DNA of 64,000 nt from positions 13,838 through 77,837 of the forward strand of contig NZ_DASZBY010000005.1 of assembly GCF_035943795.1 (NCBI RefSeq), in the 5' to 3' direction. The notes beneath the pieces were generated by a model. It was not told where the DNA came from. It worked only from the letters and a program-made list of their open reading frames with translations, and made no database searches. Of the stretch, positions 53,323 to 62,069 are shown in pieces; the first letter of the stretch is position 1, and the number at the start of each line of letters is the position of its first letter. Source of the stretch: Aliidongia sp035943795. Lineage in GTDB: Bacteria; Pseudomonadota; Alphaproteobacteria; ATCC43930; CGMCC-115725. Position numbers and translations under genes: made by a program.

Positions 53323-54125
53323 CGCGGTCCTTCGATTCCGGTACGGCGGCGCAAAAATCCCTCGGCCAACAGGACAACGAAGGCAAAGGCGAAGCAGAGC
53401 GAGGCGATGGCGGCGATGGTCGGATCGACGTCGCCCCGCACGTTCGACCACATCTGCACGGCGACCGGCCGGACCCGCGCCGTACTGACGAACAGCGACA
53501 CGATCAGCTCGTCGAACGAGGCCACGGCCGCGAACAGCAGTCCCGACAGGATCGCCGGCAGCAGCAGCGGCAGCGTGACCCGCCGGAAGGCGGCCCCGGG
53601 CCGGGCGCCGAGCGTGGACGCCGCGTCCTCGAGCCGCGGGTCCATCGTCCGGAGCCCCGAACTGACGGTGGCCACGACATAGGGCAGGGTGATCACCACA
53701 TGCCCGATGATGAGGCCGGTCAACGTGCCGTTGAGACCAAGCCCGCGATAGACGCCGAACAGCGCCGCCGCCGTGATGATGCCCGGCACGATGATCGGCA
53801 GCATCAGCGCCGCCCCGATCATGGATGCGCCGGGAATGCGGCCGCGCACCAGCGCATAAGCCGCGGCGGTGCCGAGCAGGGTGGCGAGCGTCGCCGATGG
53901 GATCAGCACCTGGACGCTGACGATCAGCGAGCTGGTCCAGGCCGGATCGCCGAACAGATTGACGTACCAGCGCAGCGACAGGCCCGGCGGGGGAAATTGC
54001 AGGAACGAGGCGGCGCTGAACGAGATGATGACGACGATGACGAGCGGCGCGATCAGATAGAGCGCCACCAATATGCAAATGGTGCCGCGCAGCCGGCGCC
54101 AAAGATCCATGCCGTCGCCCGTCAT
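53319..54125 (-). CDS. Polyamine-type ABC importer permease (PotC-like)
   Basis: A 268-residue inner-membrane permease with six helices and the EAA loop DAASTLGARPGAAFRRVTLP. Start ATG 54125 overlaps the stop of the partner permease as ATGA. The PotC-type pattern is clear; the substrate is not. Confidence 0.9.
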   Translation of the reverse strand: MTGDGMDLWRRLRGTICILVALYLIAPLVIVVIISFSAASFLQFPPPGLSLRWYVNLFGDPAWTSSLIVSVQVLIPSATLATLLGTAAAYALVRGRIPGASMIGAALMLPIIVPGIITAAALFGVYRGLGLNGTLTGLIIGHVVITLPYVVATVSSGLRTMDPRLEDAASTLGARPGAAFRRVTLPLLLPAILSGLLFAAVASFDELIVSLFVSTARVRPVAVQMWSNVRGDVDPTIAAIASLCFAFAFVVLLAEGFLRRRTGIEGPR

Positions 54126-54967
54126 CGCGCCGCTGCCTTGAGGCCGATGGTCAGGTGCAGCAGCAGGAACAGCACGCCCGACACCGCCAGCAGCAGCAGC
54201 GACAGGGCGCCGGCCATGCCCCAATTGCCGAATTGCGCGATCTGGTCCTGGATCAGCTGCGCGATCATGGTCTGATGCGGGCCTCCCAGCATCGCCGGCG
54301 TCACGAAATAGCCGAGCGTGCTGATGAACACGAGCGTGGCGCCGGTGATCAGCCCCGGCAGGGTCAGCGGCAGATAAACCCGGATAAAGGCCCGGACCGG
54401 GCGGGCGCCGAGTGTCAACGCCGCCTGCATGAAGGCCGGATCGATCCGCGCCATCGCGGCATGCAGCGGAAAGATCACGAACGGCAGCAGCACCTGGAGC
54501 GCGCCGGCCATCACGCCGGTCAGATTATAGATCAGCGACAGGGGCTCCGCCGTCAGCCCCAAAGCGATCAGGACAGCGTTCACCGGGCCATTCCGCTGCA
54601 GCAGGATCACGGTCGCAAATGTCCTGACCAAGAGGCTGGTCCAGAACGGCAACAGCACGATGAAGACGAGCCAGCGCCGGAGCCGCGGCGAGCCCGTCGC
54701 CATGGCATGGGCGATCGGAAAGCCCAGCAGCACGCAGATCGGCGTCACCAGGGCGCTGATCTCGATCGTGTTCCACAGGACCTGCAGATAGCCCTGCCGC
54801 TGCCACAGCGCCTCGAAATTCTGCAGGCCTCGCTGCGGCTGGGTGAAGGCGCGCGCCAAGAGCCAGCCGACCGGCCCGACGAACGCCAGCAGCAGCACCA
54901 GCATCGCCGGCACCAGCAGCAGCGCACGCCCGCCGATCAGCGGAGCTTTCACGCCGGCGTCAGGCAA
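54122..54967 (-). CDS. Polyamine-type ABC importer permease (PotB-like)
   Basis: A 281-residue permease with six helices and the EAA loop QAALTLGARPVRAFIRVYLP. The longest frame begins with TTG at 54967, overlapping the end of the binding-protein gene by eight bases; GTG 54952 is an alternative start. Pairs with the PotC-like subunit. Confidence 0.88.
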   Translation of the reverse strand: MPDAGVKAPLIGGRALLLVPAMLVLLLAFVGPVGWLLARAFTQPQRGLQNFEALWQRQGYLQVLWNTIEISALVTPICVLLGFPIAHAMATGSPRLRRWLVFIVLLPFWTSLLVRTFATVILLQRNGPVNAVLIALGLTAEPLSLIYNLTGVMAGALQVLLPFVIFPLHAAMARIDPAFMQAALTLGARPVRAFIRVYLPLTLPGLITGATLVFISTLGYFVTPAMLGGPHQTMIAQLIQDQIAQFGNWGMAGALSLLLLAVSGVLFLLLHLTIGLKAAAR

Positions 54968-56036
54968 GTTTCCAGGCGGTCCACCGCTCCTGCAGCCTCT
55001 TCAGATTGTCGCGCCAATATTCGGCATTGATCAGGAAGCCCCGCTTGACGTTGTCCGGCGCGGTCGACAGCCACGGCGCGATCTGCGGATCGATCCCGCT
55101 GAACGCGGCCGGATTGGTCGGCGCATAGGCGATCATGTTCGCCAGCTTTGCCTGATTTTCCGGCTGTGTCATCACGTCGATCAGCTTCATCGCCGCCGCG
55201 CGGTTCTTGCTGCCGCGCGGCACGACCAGATAATCGACCGACTGGATGTTCTGCTCCCAGGAGACCGCGATGGGGGCGCCCTTCTTGGCCGCGTCATAGG
55301 CGCGGCCGTTCAAGATCAGGCCCATGCTGACCTCGCCGTCGACGAACAGCTGCTGCGACTGGGAATTGGAGCTCCAGAATACCGTCTCGGACTTGATGGT
55401 GTCGAGCTTGCGGAACGCCCGATCGACATCGAGCGGATAGAGCTTGTCCGGCGCCACGCCATCGGCCATCAGCGCCGCCTCGAGCGTCGACACGACGATA
55501 TCGCCGAAGGTCCGTTTGCCCGGAAAGCGCTTCAGGTTGAACATGTCGGCCCAGGTGCGGGGCACGTCCTTGCCCGGGAACGCCTTGGTGCTGTAGCCGA
55601 GATTGTAGGACCAGACGATGCAGCCCACGCCATAGTCGTTGACGAAACGCGGGTCGAGCCGGCTCGTATCGACGATACCCTTGTCGATCTTCTCGAACAG
55701 CTGGTCGCCGATGCCGGAATAGAGGAAATCGATGGTGATGTCGGTCACGTCCCAATCCGGCGCGCCGCCATCGATCATGGTGCGGAACTTGGCCGTGTTC
55801 ATCGGTCCGTCCTGCAGGACTTTGGCACCGGTCGCCTGGGCGAACGGATCGCAATAGCAGGTCTTCTCGGCATCCTGATAGGCGCCGCCCCAGCTGGCGA
55901 AGACGACCGTCTTGCCTTTGAGTTCCTCGGCGGCGAGCGCCTGCCCGCCGGCGCCCAGCATCATCGTGCCCGCCACGCCGAGCGAACCGCGGAGAATTGT
56001 TCGGCGCGTCGGCCCGGCCCCAGAGATCGACACCAT
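54960..56036 (-). CDS. Polyamine-type ABC importer binding protein
   Basis: A 358-residue periplasmic binding protein of the spermidine/putrescine class. It has a twin-arginine-like signal (TRRTILRGSLG), then VVFASWGGAYQDAEKT, the usual first strand of this fold. ATG 56036 has AGGA seven bases upstream and is preferred over ATG 56042. First of four transporter genes, 48 bases downstream of the monooxygenase gene. Ligand unknown; an organic sulfur or nitrogen compound used by the monooxygenase is a reasonable guess. Confidence 0.88.
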   Translation of the reverse strand: MVSISGAGPTRRTILRGSLGVAGTMMLGAGGQALAAEELKGKTVVFASWGGAYQDAEKTCYCDPFAQATGAKVLQDGPMNTAKFRTMIDGGAPDWDVTDITIDFLYSGIGDQLFEKIDKGIVDTSRLDPRFVNDYGVGCIVWSYNLGYSTKAFPGKDVPRTWADMFNLKRFPGKRTFGDIVVSTLEAALMADGVAPDKLYPLDVDRAFRKLDTIKSETVFWSSNSQSQQLFVDGEVSMGLILNGRAYDAAKKGAPIAVSWEQNIQSVDYLVVPRGSKNRAAAMKLIDVMTQPENQAKLANMIAYAPTNPAAFSGIDPQIAPWLSTAPDNVKRGFLINAEYWRDNLKRLQERWTAWKLA

Positions 56037-56084
56037 GTTCATTTCCTACGCGCCAAGAGGTTGATACGACGACGGATCTTCGGT

Positions 56085-57392
56085 TCAACTCTGCAGATTC
56101 TCACGCAGGGTGCGGCCGGTATATTCCTTGCGGAAGAGGCCGCGGCGCTGCAACTCCGGCACCACGCCCCGGCAGAATTGCTCGAACATGCCGGGGAACA
56201 TGGTCGGCGCCAGCACGAAGCCGTCGCAGACGCCGCCTTCGAACATCTCCTGCAGCCGGTCGGCGATCACGGCCGGCGTGCCGACCAGTTCGCGCCCCTT
56301 GTTGCGCTTGACCGCGGCCTGGGCGAGCGTGATCCCGTCGGCCTGCATGGTCTGCTGCAGCACCTGCTCGGTGCCCTTCATGCCCTGGTTTCCCTGCAAT
56401 TCGGCCAGCTTCGTGTCGGCCTTCAGCTTGGTCAGATCGGCACCGAGACCGCTGGATGAGGCGGCGACGCTCAATTCCGGATCGATCAGGCTGTTGAGAT
56501 AATCCGCCCGTTCCCGGGCGATCGAGTCCGTTTCGCCCAGCACGACCGAGATCGCCGGCAGCACGGCGCATTCGTTGGGCTTGCGGCCGACCAGTTCCAT
56601 GCGCGATTTCAAGTCCTGATAGAACTCTCGCATCTCGTCCTGGCCGCGCTGGATGGTGAAGACAACCTCGGCCCATCTGGCCGCGAACTCGCGGCCCCGG
56701 TCGGAGGCACCGGCCTGCATGATCACCGGCCGGCCTTGCGGACTGCGCGGGATCGAGAGCGGCCCACGCGTCTTGATCCAGCGGCCCTCGTAATTGGCGT
56801 AATGCACCTTGGCCGGATCGGCGAACACGCCTGCGGCCTTGTCGAGCACGAAGGCGCCCTCGTCCCAGCTGTTCCACAGCGCGAAACAGGCTTCCAGCAC
56901 CTCGTCGGCACGATCGTAGCGTTGCTCGCGCGGCGGCAACTCGTCCATGCCGGCATTCTGCGCTTCGAGATCGGTCGCCGAGGTCACGACATTCCAGGCG
57001 ACCCGGCCGCCGCTCAGCACATCGAGCGAACCCAGCCAACGCGCCAGGTGATAGGGCGTGTGAAAGCTGGTCGAGAGCGTGGCGCCGAGGCCCAGATGCT
57101 TGGTCGCCGCCGCCATGATCGGCAGCACCACCGTCGGATCGAGAAAGCTGATCTGGCCGCCGCGGCGGACGTAGGGATCGTAGCTGCCGCCATGAATGTC
57201 GTAGAGGCCGAACAGGTCGGCAAAGAAGCAGCCGTCGAAGCAGCCGGCTTCCAGCACCCGGGCAATATGTTCATACCGGCTCGGATGCAGGATATCGTCG
57301 AGCGTCGATTCCGGGTGACGCCAGCCACCGACATGCATCGCCGTCGGCCCGGTCTTCAGATAGGCGACAAGATGCATCTGACGTTGACCCAT
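56085..57392 (-). CDS. LLM-class flavin monooxygenase (NtaA/SnaA/DszA family)
   Basis: A 435-residue FMNH2-dependent monooxygenase: MHVGGWRHPES near the start, HLGLGATLSTSFHTPYHLAR, SGGRVAWNVVTS and GRPVIMQAGASDRGREFA are typical of the nitrilotriacetate/pristinamycin/dibenzothiophene-sulfone group. It needs reduced flavin from a separate reductase, most likely the one encoded at 59436-59948. GGAGGG eight bases before ATG 57392 supports the start. First gene of the minus-strand operon; divergent from the PucR-type regulator. Confidence 0.92.
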   Translation of the reverse strand: MGQRQMHLVAYLKTGPTAMHVGGWRHPESTLDDILHPSRYEHIARVLEAGCFDGCFFADLFGLYDIHGGSYDPYVRRGGQISFLDPTVVLPIMAAATKHLGLGATLSTSFHTPYHLARWLGSLDVLSGGRVAWNVVTSATDLEAQNAGMDELPPREQRYDRADEVLEACFALWNSWDEGAFVLDKAAGVFADPAKVHYANYEGRWIKTRGPLSIPRSPQGRPVIMQAGASDRGREFAARWAEVVFTIQRGQDEMREFYQDLKSRMELVGRKPNECAVLPAISVVLGETDSIARERADYLNSLIDPELSVAASSSGLGADLTKLKADTKLAELQGNQGMKGTEQVLQQTMQADGITLAQAAVKRNKGRELVGTPAVIADRLQEMFEGGVCDGFVLAPTMFPGMFEQFCRGVVPELQRRGLFRKEYTGRTLRENLQS

Positions 57393-57421
57393 GGCTCAAG
57401 CCCTCCACCCGGCATCGCTTA

Positions 57422-57452
57422 ACCAAGCTATGCATTGGTGATGAGTATCACC
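57422..57452. promoter_or_regulatory. Palindromes between monooxygenase and regulator genes
   Basis: In the 157-base divergent intergenic region are a perfect GGTGAT-GAGT-ATCACC palindrome (57437-57452) and an overlapping ACCAA/TTGGT pair (57422-57439). They are candidate operators for the adjacent regulator; binding is inferred. Confidence 0.4.
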
Positions 57453-57549
57453 CCCGTTTTCCGCAGCCGCATCCTAGGATCCGTAGGAAGACTTCCTGCA
57501 CAAATAGGATGTTTCCTGGTAATGAGGCAGGCCAGGAGGAGCGCCGGGC

Positions 57550-59343
57550 GTGGACCATTCTCTGTTCGAGTCGCTGGCTGCGGTCGCAAGCCAGATCAAT
57601 GCCAGCAGCGATCTCGACCAGACGCTGCTGCATCTGCTGGAGGCGGTCTGTCGGAGGCCGCCCTGGGCGGCGGGCGGCATCATGAGCATCGATACCGATC
57701 GGGGCTACGCCCAGACCGTGGCGCGCCACGATCCCGATCGCCTCGGCGGCAATCTGGAAACGCTCTGGCCGCTCGTAGAAAGCCCGACGCGGATCGCGAT
57801 CGAGCGCAACGAACCCGTCATCATCCGGGACGCCCAGCTGTCGCAGGAATTCCCGGGCTACCACCGCGAGGCGCTCGAACACGGCTACCGGGGCGTCATC
57901 ATTCTCCCGATGGACTATCGCAGCCGGGCGGGCCATCGCATCGTCCTTTCGGTTCGCTCGCGCGAGGCGGTGGACGTCACTCCGGACGAACTGGCGTTCC
58001 TTCAGTTCGTGGTGCATCTGGGACAGATCGCGATGGACAAGGCGCGCTCGCTGGCCGAGGAACAGGCCTTCGGCGAGCGTCTGCGTGGCGTGCTTTCAGC
58101 CCATGGCGCGCTGCTCGATCAGGTGCTGGGCGATGGGTCGGTTGCGGCTGCGGCGACGATGGTGGCGTCGCTGCTGCCCAATCCACCGGTGATCGTCGAC
58201 CTGACGGCGCGGCGAGTGATGTCCGTGCGCTCGTCACTACCGACCCTGGTCGACGATGATGCTTGGCAGGCGGCCATCGCCGATGATCTAGGCGGTCAGT
58301 TTTTAGAGATCGCCGGTCGATCGGACCATCGACACAGATTCGATACCCAGGAACTGGAGCTGTCGATCCACGGCCGAGTGATCAAGGTACCGGCCATCTG
58401 CTGTCCATTGACCGTCGATCGGACCCGCGTCGGCGCGCTGATCGTGCTCTCGCCGACTCCGGAGTCCAGCGACCTCGATCATCTGCTGCTCGACAGCGCC
58501 CGTTTCGGCCTGAGCGTCCAGATGATGCGGTCCTATGTCGCGTTCGTCACCGAAGCGCGGAATCTCGAAGATCTGTTTGCGGATCTACTCGACGGCACCC
58601 GCCCGCTCGCGGACATTGATGAGCGGGCGGAGCGACTTAACATCGATCTCGCCAAACCGGCGCACCTGCTGGTCGCGACCTCGGACACCAAGCTCCCGGT
58701 CGGTGCCGCGCAGGAGCTGCGCCGCAACCTCACGCACATCGTCGAGCGGCTCGACGCGCGTGCGACGGTGGCGTTGAGGGCTGGCGCCGTCGTCATAAGG
58801 TGTCCCGTCGATCGGAAGCAGGGGCACGGTCTGGCGAACTTGACCCAGCGCGTGATCGCCGAGATGAGGGCCGTGACCGGAGCGACGCCCGTGGTCGTGG
58901 TGAGCAAGATCTGTCGCCATCCGGCCGACTATCTGCCGGCCTGGCGCGAGTGCGAGCGACTGCGCGCGCTCGCCATCCGGTTCGGGCGTAGCGGCCCCGT
59001 CACGACCGAGGATTTCGGACCCTTCCCCGCCCTGATGTCGGCCGTCGATTCGGACGAGATGCGCGGCTTCGTCGACAGAATGATCGGCGCCGTCACCAAG
59101 CACGACGCGGCCTATGGCACCGTCTATCTAAAGACCCTGTCGGCCTTTCTCGATCACGGCTGCCGCAGTCAACCCTGCGCGGACGCGCTCGGCATTCACG
59201 TCACCACGCTCCGCTATCGGCTGGGGCGTCTGAAAGACTTGTTCGACGTGACGACCGATACGCCCGACCAGCGCTTCGCCCTGCAATTGGCGCTCCAGTT
59301 CCACCGGGTCCTGATATCGCCGCCCCCCGGAGTCGTGCAATAG
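57550..59343 (+). CDS. GAF-PucR-type transcriptional regulator
   Basis: A 597-residue regulator. Residues about 15-165 form a GAF ligand-sensing domain; about 170-500 a linker and GGDEF-like/CdaR middle region; about 545-590 the PucR C-terminal HTH (CADALGIHVTTLRYRLGRLKDLF). Such proteins activate catabolic or nitrogen/sulfur scavenging genes. GTG start with AGGAGG ten bases upstream. Divergent from the LLM monooxygenase-transporter operon and upstream of its flavin reductase, so it is probably their regulator. Confidence 0.88.
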   Translation: MDHSLFESLAAVASQINASSDLDQTLLHLLEAVCRRPPWAAGGIMSIDTDRGYAQTVARHDPDRLGGNLETLWPLVESPTRIAIERNEPVIIRDAQLSQEFPGYHREALEHGYRGVIILPMDYRSRAGHRIVLSVRSREAVDVTPDELAFLQFVVHLGQIAMDKARSLAEEQAFGERLRGVLSAHGALLDQVLGDGSVAAAATMVASLLPNPPVIVDLTARRVMSVRSSLPTLVDDDAWQAAIADDLGGQFLEIAGRSDHRHRFDTQELELSIHGRVIKVPAICCPLTVDRTRVGALIVLSPTPESSDLDHLLLDSARFGLSVQMMRSYVAFVTEARNLEDLFADLLDGTRPLADIDERAERLNIDLAKPAHLLVATSDTKLPVGAAQELRRNLTHIVERLDARATVALRAGAVVIRCPVDRKQGHGLANLTQRVIAEMRAVTGATPVVVVSKICRHPADYLPAWRECERLRALAIRFGRSGPVTTEDFGPFPALMSAVDSDEMRGFVDRMIGAVTKHDAAYGTVYLKTLSAFLDHGCRSQPCADALGIHVTTLRYRLGRLKDLFDVTTDTPDQRFALQLALQFHRVLISPPPGVVQ

Positions 59344-59435
59344 GGGCAAAGCCATTCCTCCGATCCAGAGGAGGAGCCCGTTCCATGATCTGTGCCAAGC
59401 TCCGAGGATAGACAGGACGGCATCGGGAGCGGCCC

Positions 59436-59948
59436 ATGCGACAGGCAGATTTTGACACCACCGATCTCAGGCGGGCATTTGGCACCTTCCTTACCGGTGT
59501 GACCGTCGTGACCACGCGGGACGAGTCCGGCGCGCCATGCGGCATGACGGCGAACTCCTTCACCTCGGTTTCGCTCGATCCGCCGCTCGTCCTGGTCTGC
59601 ATCGGCAACGGTTCGTCGAACATCACCGCCTTCGAAGCAACAGACCGGTTCGCGGTCAATATCCTCGGCCACGATCAGACCGATGTCGCCACCGTCTTCT
59701 CGGCCCGCGGCGTCGACCGATTCGCGACGATCGTCCACGAGGAGGCGACCACAGGCGCTCCGATCCTGACCGACTGCCTCGGTTGGTTCGACTGCAGGCT
59801 TCATCAACGGGTGATCGCCGGCGATCACCTGATCCTGATCGGTTACGTCGAAGATCTGCAAATCGGCCAGCGCCCGCCTCTTGGCTTTTGCCGGGGCCGC
59901 TTCGTCAACCTTGACGCGACGGTCTCGCCCGGTATGCCCGCCAAATGA
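59436..59948 (+). CDS. Flavin reductase (monooxygenase partner)
   Basis: A 170-residue flavin reductase-like FMN-binding protein: FLTGVTVVTTRDE, GMTANSFTSVSLDPPLVLVC and FAVNILGHDQ are classic. It uses NAD(P)H to supply reduced FMN to LLM monooxygenases. GGGAG six bases before ATG 59436. Its place next to the regulator, 2 kb from the monooxygenase gene, makes the pairing likely. Confidence 0.92.
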   Translation: MRQADFDTTDLRRAFGTFLTGVTVVTTRDESGAPCGMTANSFTSVSLDPPLVLVCIGNGSSNITAFEATDRFAVNILGHDQTDVATVFSARGVDRFATIVHEEATTGAPILTDCLGWFDCRLHQRVIAGDHLILIGYVEDLQIGQRPPLGFCRGRFVNLDATVSPGMPAK

Positions 59949-60082
59949 CGTGAGGCAGGATCGCGTAGATAGCAGTGGCCCAACGCCGAGCAAACGGCAG
60001 CTTTCCTCGATCTCTGATACCGAACCGGCAGTCCGCTTTCGACCGACTCCTGTCATCTGGCGACCAACAATTGAGGTTCTTC

Positions 60083-60125
60083 CTTATGCGGCCAGTTTAG
60101 GGGCTTGCTGCTCGACCAATCGCAA
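60083..60125 (-). repeat. Relic of a repeated C-terminal coding scrap (copy 3)
   Basis: Minus strand reads RLVEQQAPKLAA-stop; compare copies at 17559-17600 and 52018-52060. Confidence 0.5.
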
Positions 60126-60159
60126 GAATCGTTGGTTCCGGGTCCCCGCAACCGAGTTC

Positions 60160-60195
60160 AAGTCCTTGAAAGATAACATCTTTCAAGGACTTTTT
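60160..60195 (+). terminator. Strong hairpin terminator
   Basis: Perfect 15-base arms (AAGTCCTTGAAAGAT at 60160-60174 and its complement at 60178-60192) around an AAC loop, with T's to 60195. This is a Rho-independent terminator shape for plus-strand transcription. It lies 210 bases after the flavin reductase stop. The arms are unusually long and AT-rich for this DNA. Confidence 0.75.
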
Positions 60196-60852
60196 GCTGT
60201 CCGCCATCTCGATCGCAATCCAGTCACTATATAGAAAAATCAATGACTTGGCACTGCAGGTTCAAATCGCCCCAACTGAGGTGGACCAGCAAGGCCCAGC
60301 GGCCAAAATCTTACTTCCGCTGTGCGCCCAAGTACGAACGCGCTCACGCGCGATGGGTGCCGCGGTTTGGACGGTGCGTATTCGATGAGGTCTTGAGCGG
60401 GTGAGATCCGTCTCCCGCAGGAACGACACGAGCAGAATCCTACGCGGTGCTGACGTCCTCCATCAAAAGTGAGTCAGAGCCCTTATTCCACGCCTAATCA
60501 CAATTCGTGACGGTCGCTCTCTTTTGATCACCCGGCAGTTTGAACAGCTCGTGCAACGGCGACCGCTCAGCTTCAGGGATTGGTGTATCGAGAATAGGCA
60601 AGCCCTCTCAACGAGCGCCGCCCGGCCGCGTTCCGAGTCGAAATCGTAGAGGAAGTTCGCGGATGAGGCCCCAGTGCAATCGTTGGCTGGCGACGCTCAC
60701 ATTCATTCTGGACAGGACTCTCTATCTACTCCTGGCGGATGTGGCGGCGATCTACGACAACGCCTGCGACGAGCCTATATTGATTGCTGAGCGAATCTCT
60801 GGTGGTGAACTGGTCGTGCACGATTCCGCGCGTTGCGCCCACGGGACGGCCG

Positions 60853-61488
60853 CTACGGAGCGGTCAATGCCTCCCCCTTTGAATAAGCCCGGAGGGTGCT
60901 GGGTCGCTGCCCGATCGCCGCGTACCAGCGGGCGAGATGCGGAAAGCGCTCCAGTTCCTGACCTTGTTTGGCGTGTCGATAGACCCAGGGATATGAGGCC
61001 ATGTCTGCAATGCTGTATTCGTCGGCGACATACTCCCTATAGGCGAGCTGGCGATCGAGTACACCGTAAAGCCGAGAGACTTCCCTGGTATAACGATCAA
61101 TGGCATAGGGAATTGGCTCGGCGGCGTAGTGCCTGAAGTGGTGTGCTTGGCCGGCCATCGGCCCTAGACCGCCGACCTGCCAAAAGGTCCATTGAAGCGC
61201 CGCCAGTCGGCGAGCGGGCACGGCAGGCAAGAAACGGCCCGTCTTCTCCGCGAGATAGAGAAGTATGGCACCGCTCTCGAAGACGGACACGGGATCGCCA
61301 CCCCCTGGTGGATCGTGATCGACGATGGCCGGGATGCGATTGTTCGGCGATATGGCGAGGAAACGAGCGTCGAATTGATCGCCCCGCTCGATGTCGATCG
61401 GCACGAAGGTATAGGGGAAATTTCCCTCTTCCAAGAACAGGGAAATCTTGTGGCCGTTCGGTGTTGGCCAGAAATACAAGTCTATCAT
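60853..61488 (-). CDS. Glutathione S-transferase family protein (YfcG-like)
   Basis: A 211-residue GST: thioredoxin-like N-domain (YFWPTPNGHKISLFLEE, RIPAIVDHD, VFESGAILLYLAEKTG) and an all-alpha C-domain (YSIADMASYPWV). The pattern follows the YfcG/YghU group, which has disulfide-bond reductase activity. The start overlaps the stop of the DinB gene as ATGA, so the two are coupled. Probably a detoxification or redox role. Confidence 0.9.
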   Translation of the reverse strand: MIDLYFWPTPNGHKISLFLEEGNFPYTFVPIDIERGDQFDARFLAISPNNRIPAIVDHDPPGGGDPVSVFESGAILLYLAEKTGRFLPAVPARRLAALQWTFWQVGGLGPMAGQAHHFRHYAAEPIPYAIDRYTREVSRLYGVLDRQLAYREYVADEYSIADMASYPWVYRHAKQGQELERFPHLARWYAAIGQRPSTLRAYSKGEALTAP

Positions 61489-61982
61489 TCGGCGGGCCGC
61501 GGGTAGTAGGTCAGATCCAAGGCGGGTGGTGGCACCTTTGTCTGCGACAGCAGCGTGTGAACCTGGCCGCGGTGATGGGCATGGTGCAGGAACAAGTGAG
61601 ACAGCACCAAGCGCCGCGGCAAGAGCTGAGGCTTCCCGTCCATGCTGGTGTAGTGCAGGTCTTCGTCGAGGTCGCCGTTGGCCACGATTTCATCGACCAA
61701 GCTGACGATTCTTCGATCTTCGGCGATTCGCGCCGCCCTCAGCGATACGAAATCCTCGTAGAGTTCCGTATCCATCGAGGGGATGGAATGTCCTTCTCCG
61801 GTCAGCCTGCCGAGCCAAATTCTGTCTGCCGCAAGCAAATGATTCAGCGTCCGATGGATCGAGCCGAAGGCGCAGGCTCGCGAAAGGATATACTCGTCAT
61901 CCGTCAGCGCCCCACAGGCGTCGTACAGGCGCTCGTTGGCCCACACTGTCCAACGTGATAGCGTCCGGAAATTCGTATCCAT
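61485..61982 (-). CDS. DinB family protein
   Basis: A 165-residue four-helix DinB/YfiT-type protein: NFRTLSRWTVWANERLYDA, a histidine in RTLNHLLAADRIWLGRL and the pair in FLHHAHHRGQVHTLL form the usual three-histidine metal site. Members include thiol-dependent transferases, and cotranscription with a GST fits that. AAGGGAG five bases before ATG 61982 supports the start. Divergent from a LysR gene. Confidence 0.88.
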   Translation of the reverse strand: MDTNFRTLSRWTVWANERLYDACGALTDDEYILSRACAFGSIHRTLNHLLAADRIWLGRLTGEGHSIPSMDTELYEDFVSLRAARIAEDRRIVSLVDEIVANGDLDEDLHYTSMDGKPQLLPRRLVLSHLFLHHAHHRGQVHTLLSQTKVPPPALDLTYYPRPAE

Positions 61983-62069
61983 TGTGGCTCCCTTGTATTG
62001 TGGGGGTAGTCTAATCCGGAGACTGCAAATGGTCGAAAACAACGTCCTAATGACGGATAAGCCAAGCTG

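Larger units (their letters stand above)
59949..60852. other. Gene-free stretch of 900 bases
   Basis: Contains relic copy 3 (60083-60125) and a strong hairpin (60160-60195). Short frames on both strands show nothing recognisable. The composition is more AT-rich than the flanks. Confidence 0.55.

Noticed and set aside
60239..60255. TGGCACT-GCAG-GTTC as a sigma-54 promoter
   Set aside because: The -12 GC is missing and no gene follows in that direction.
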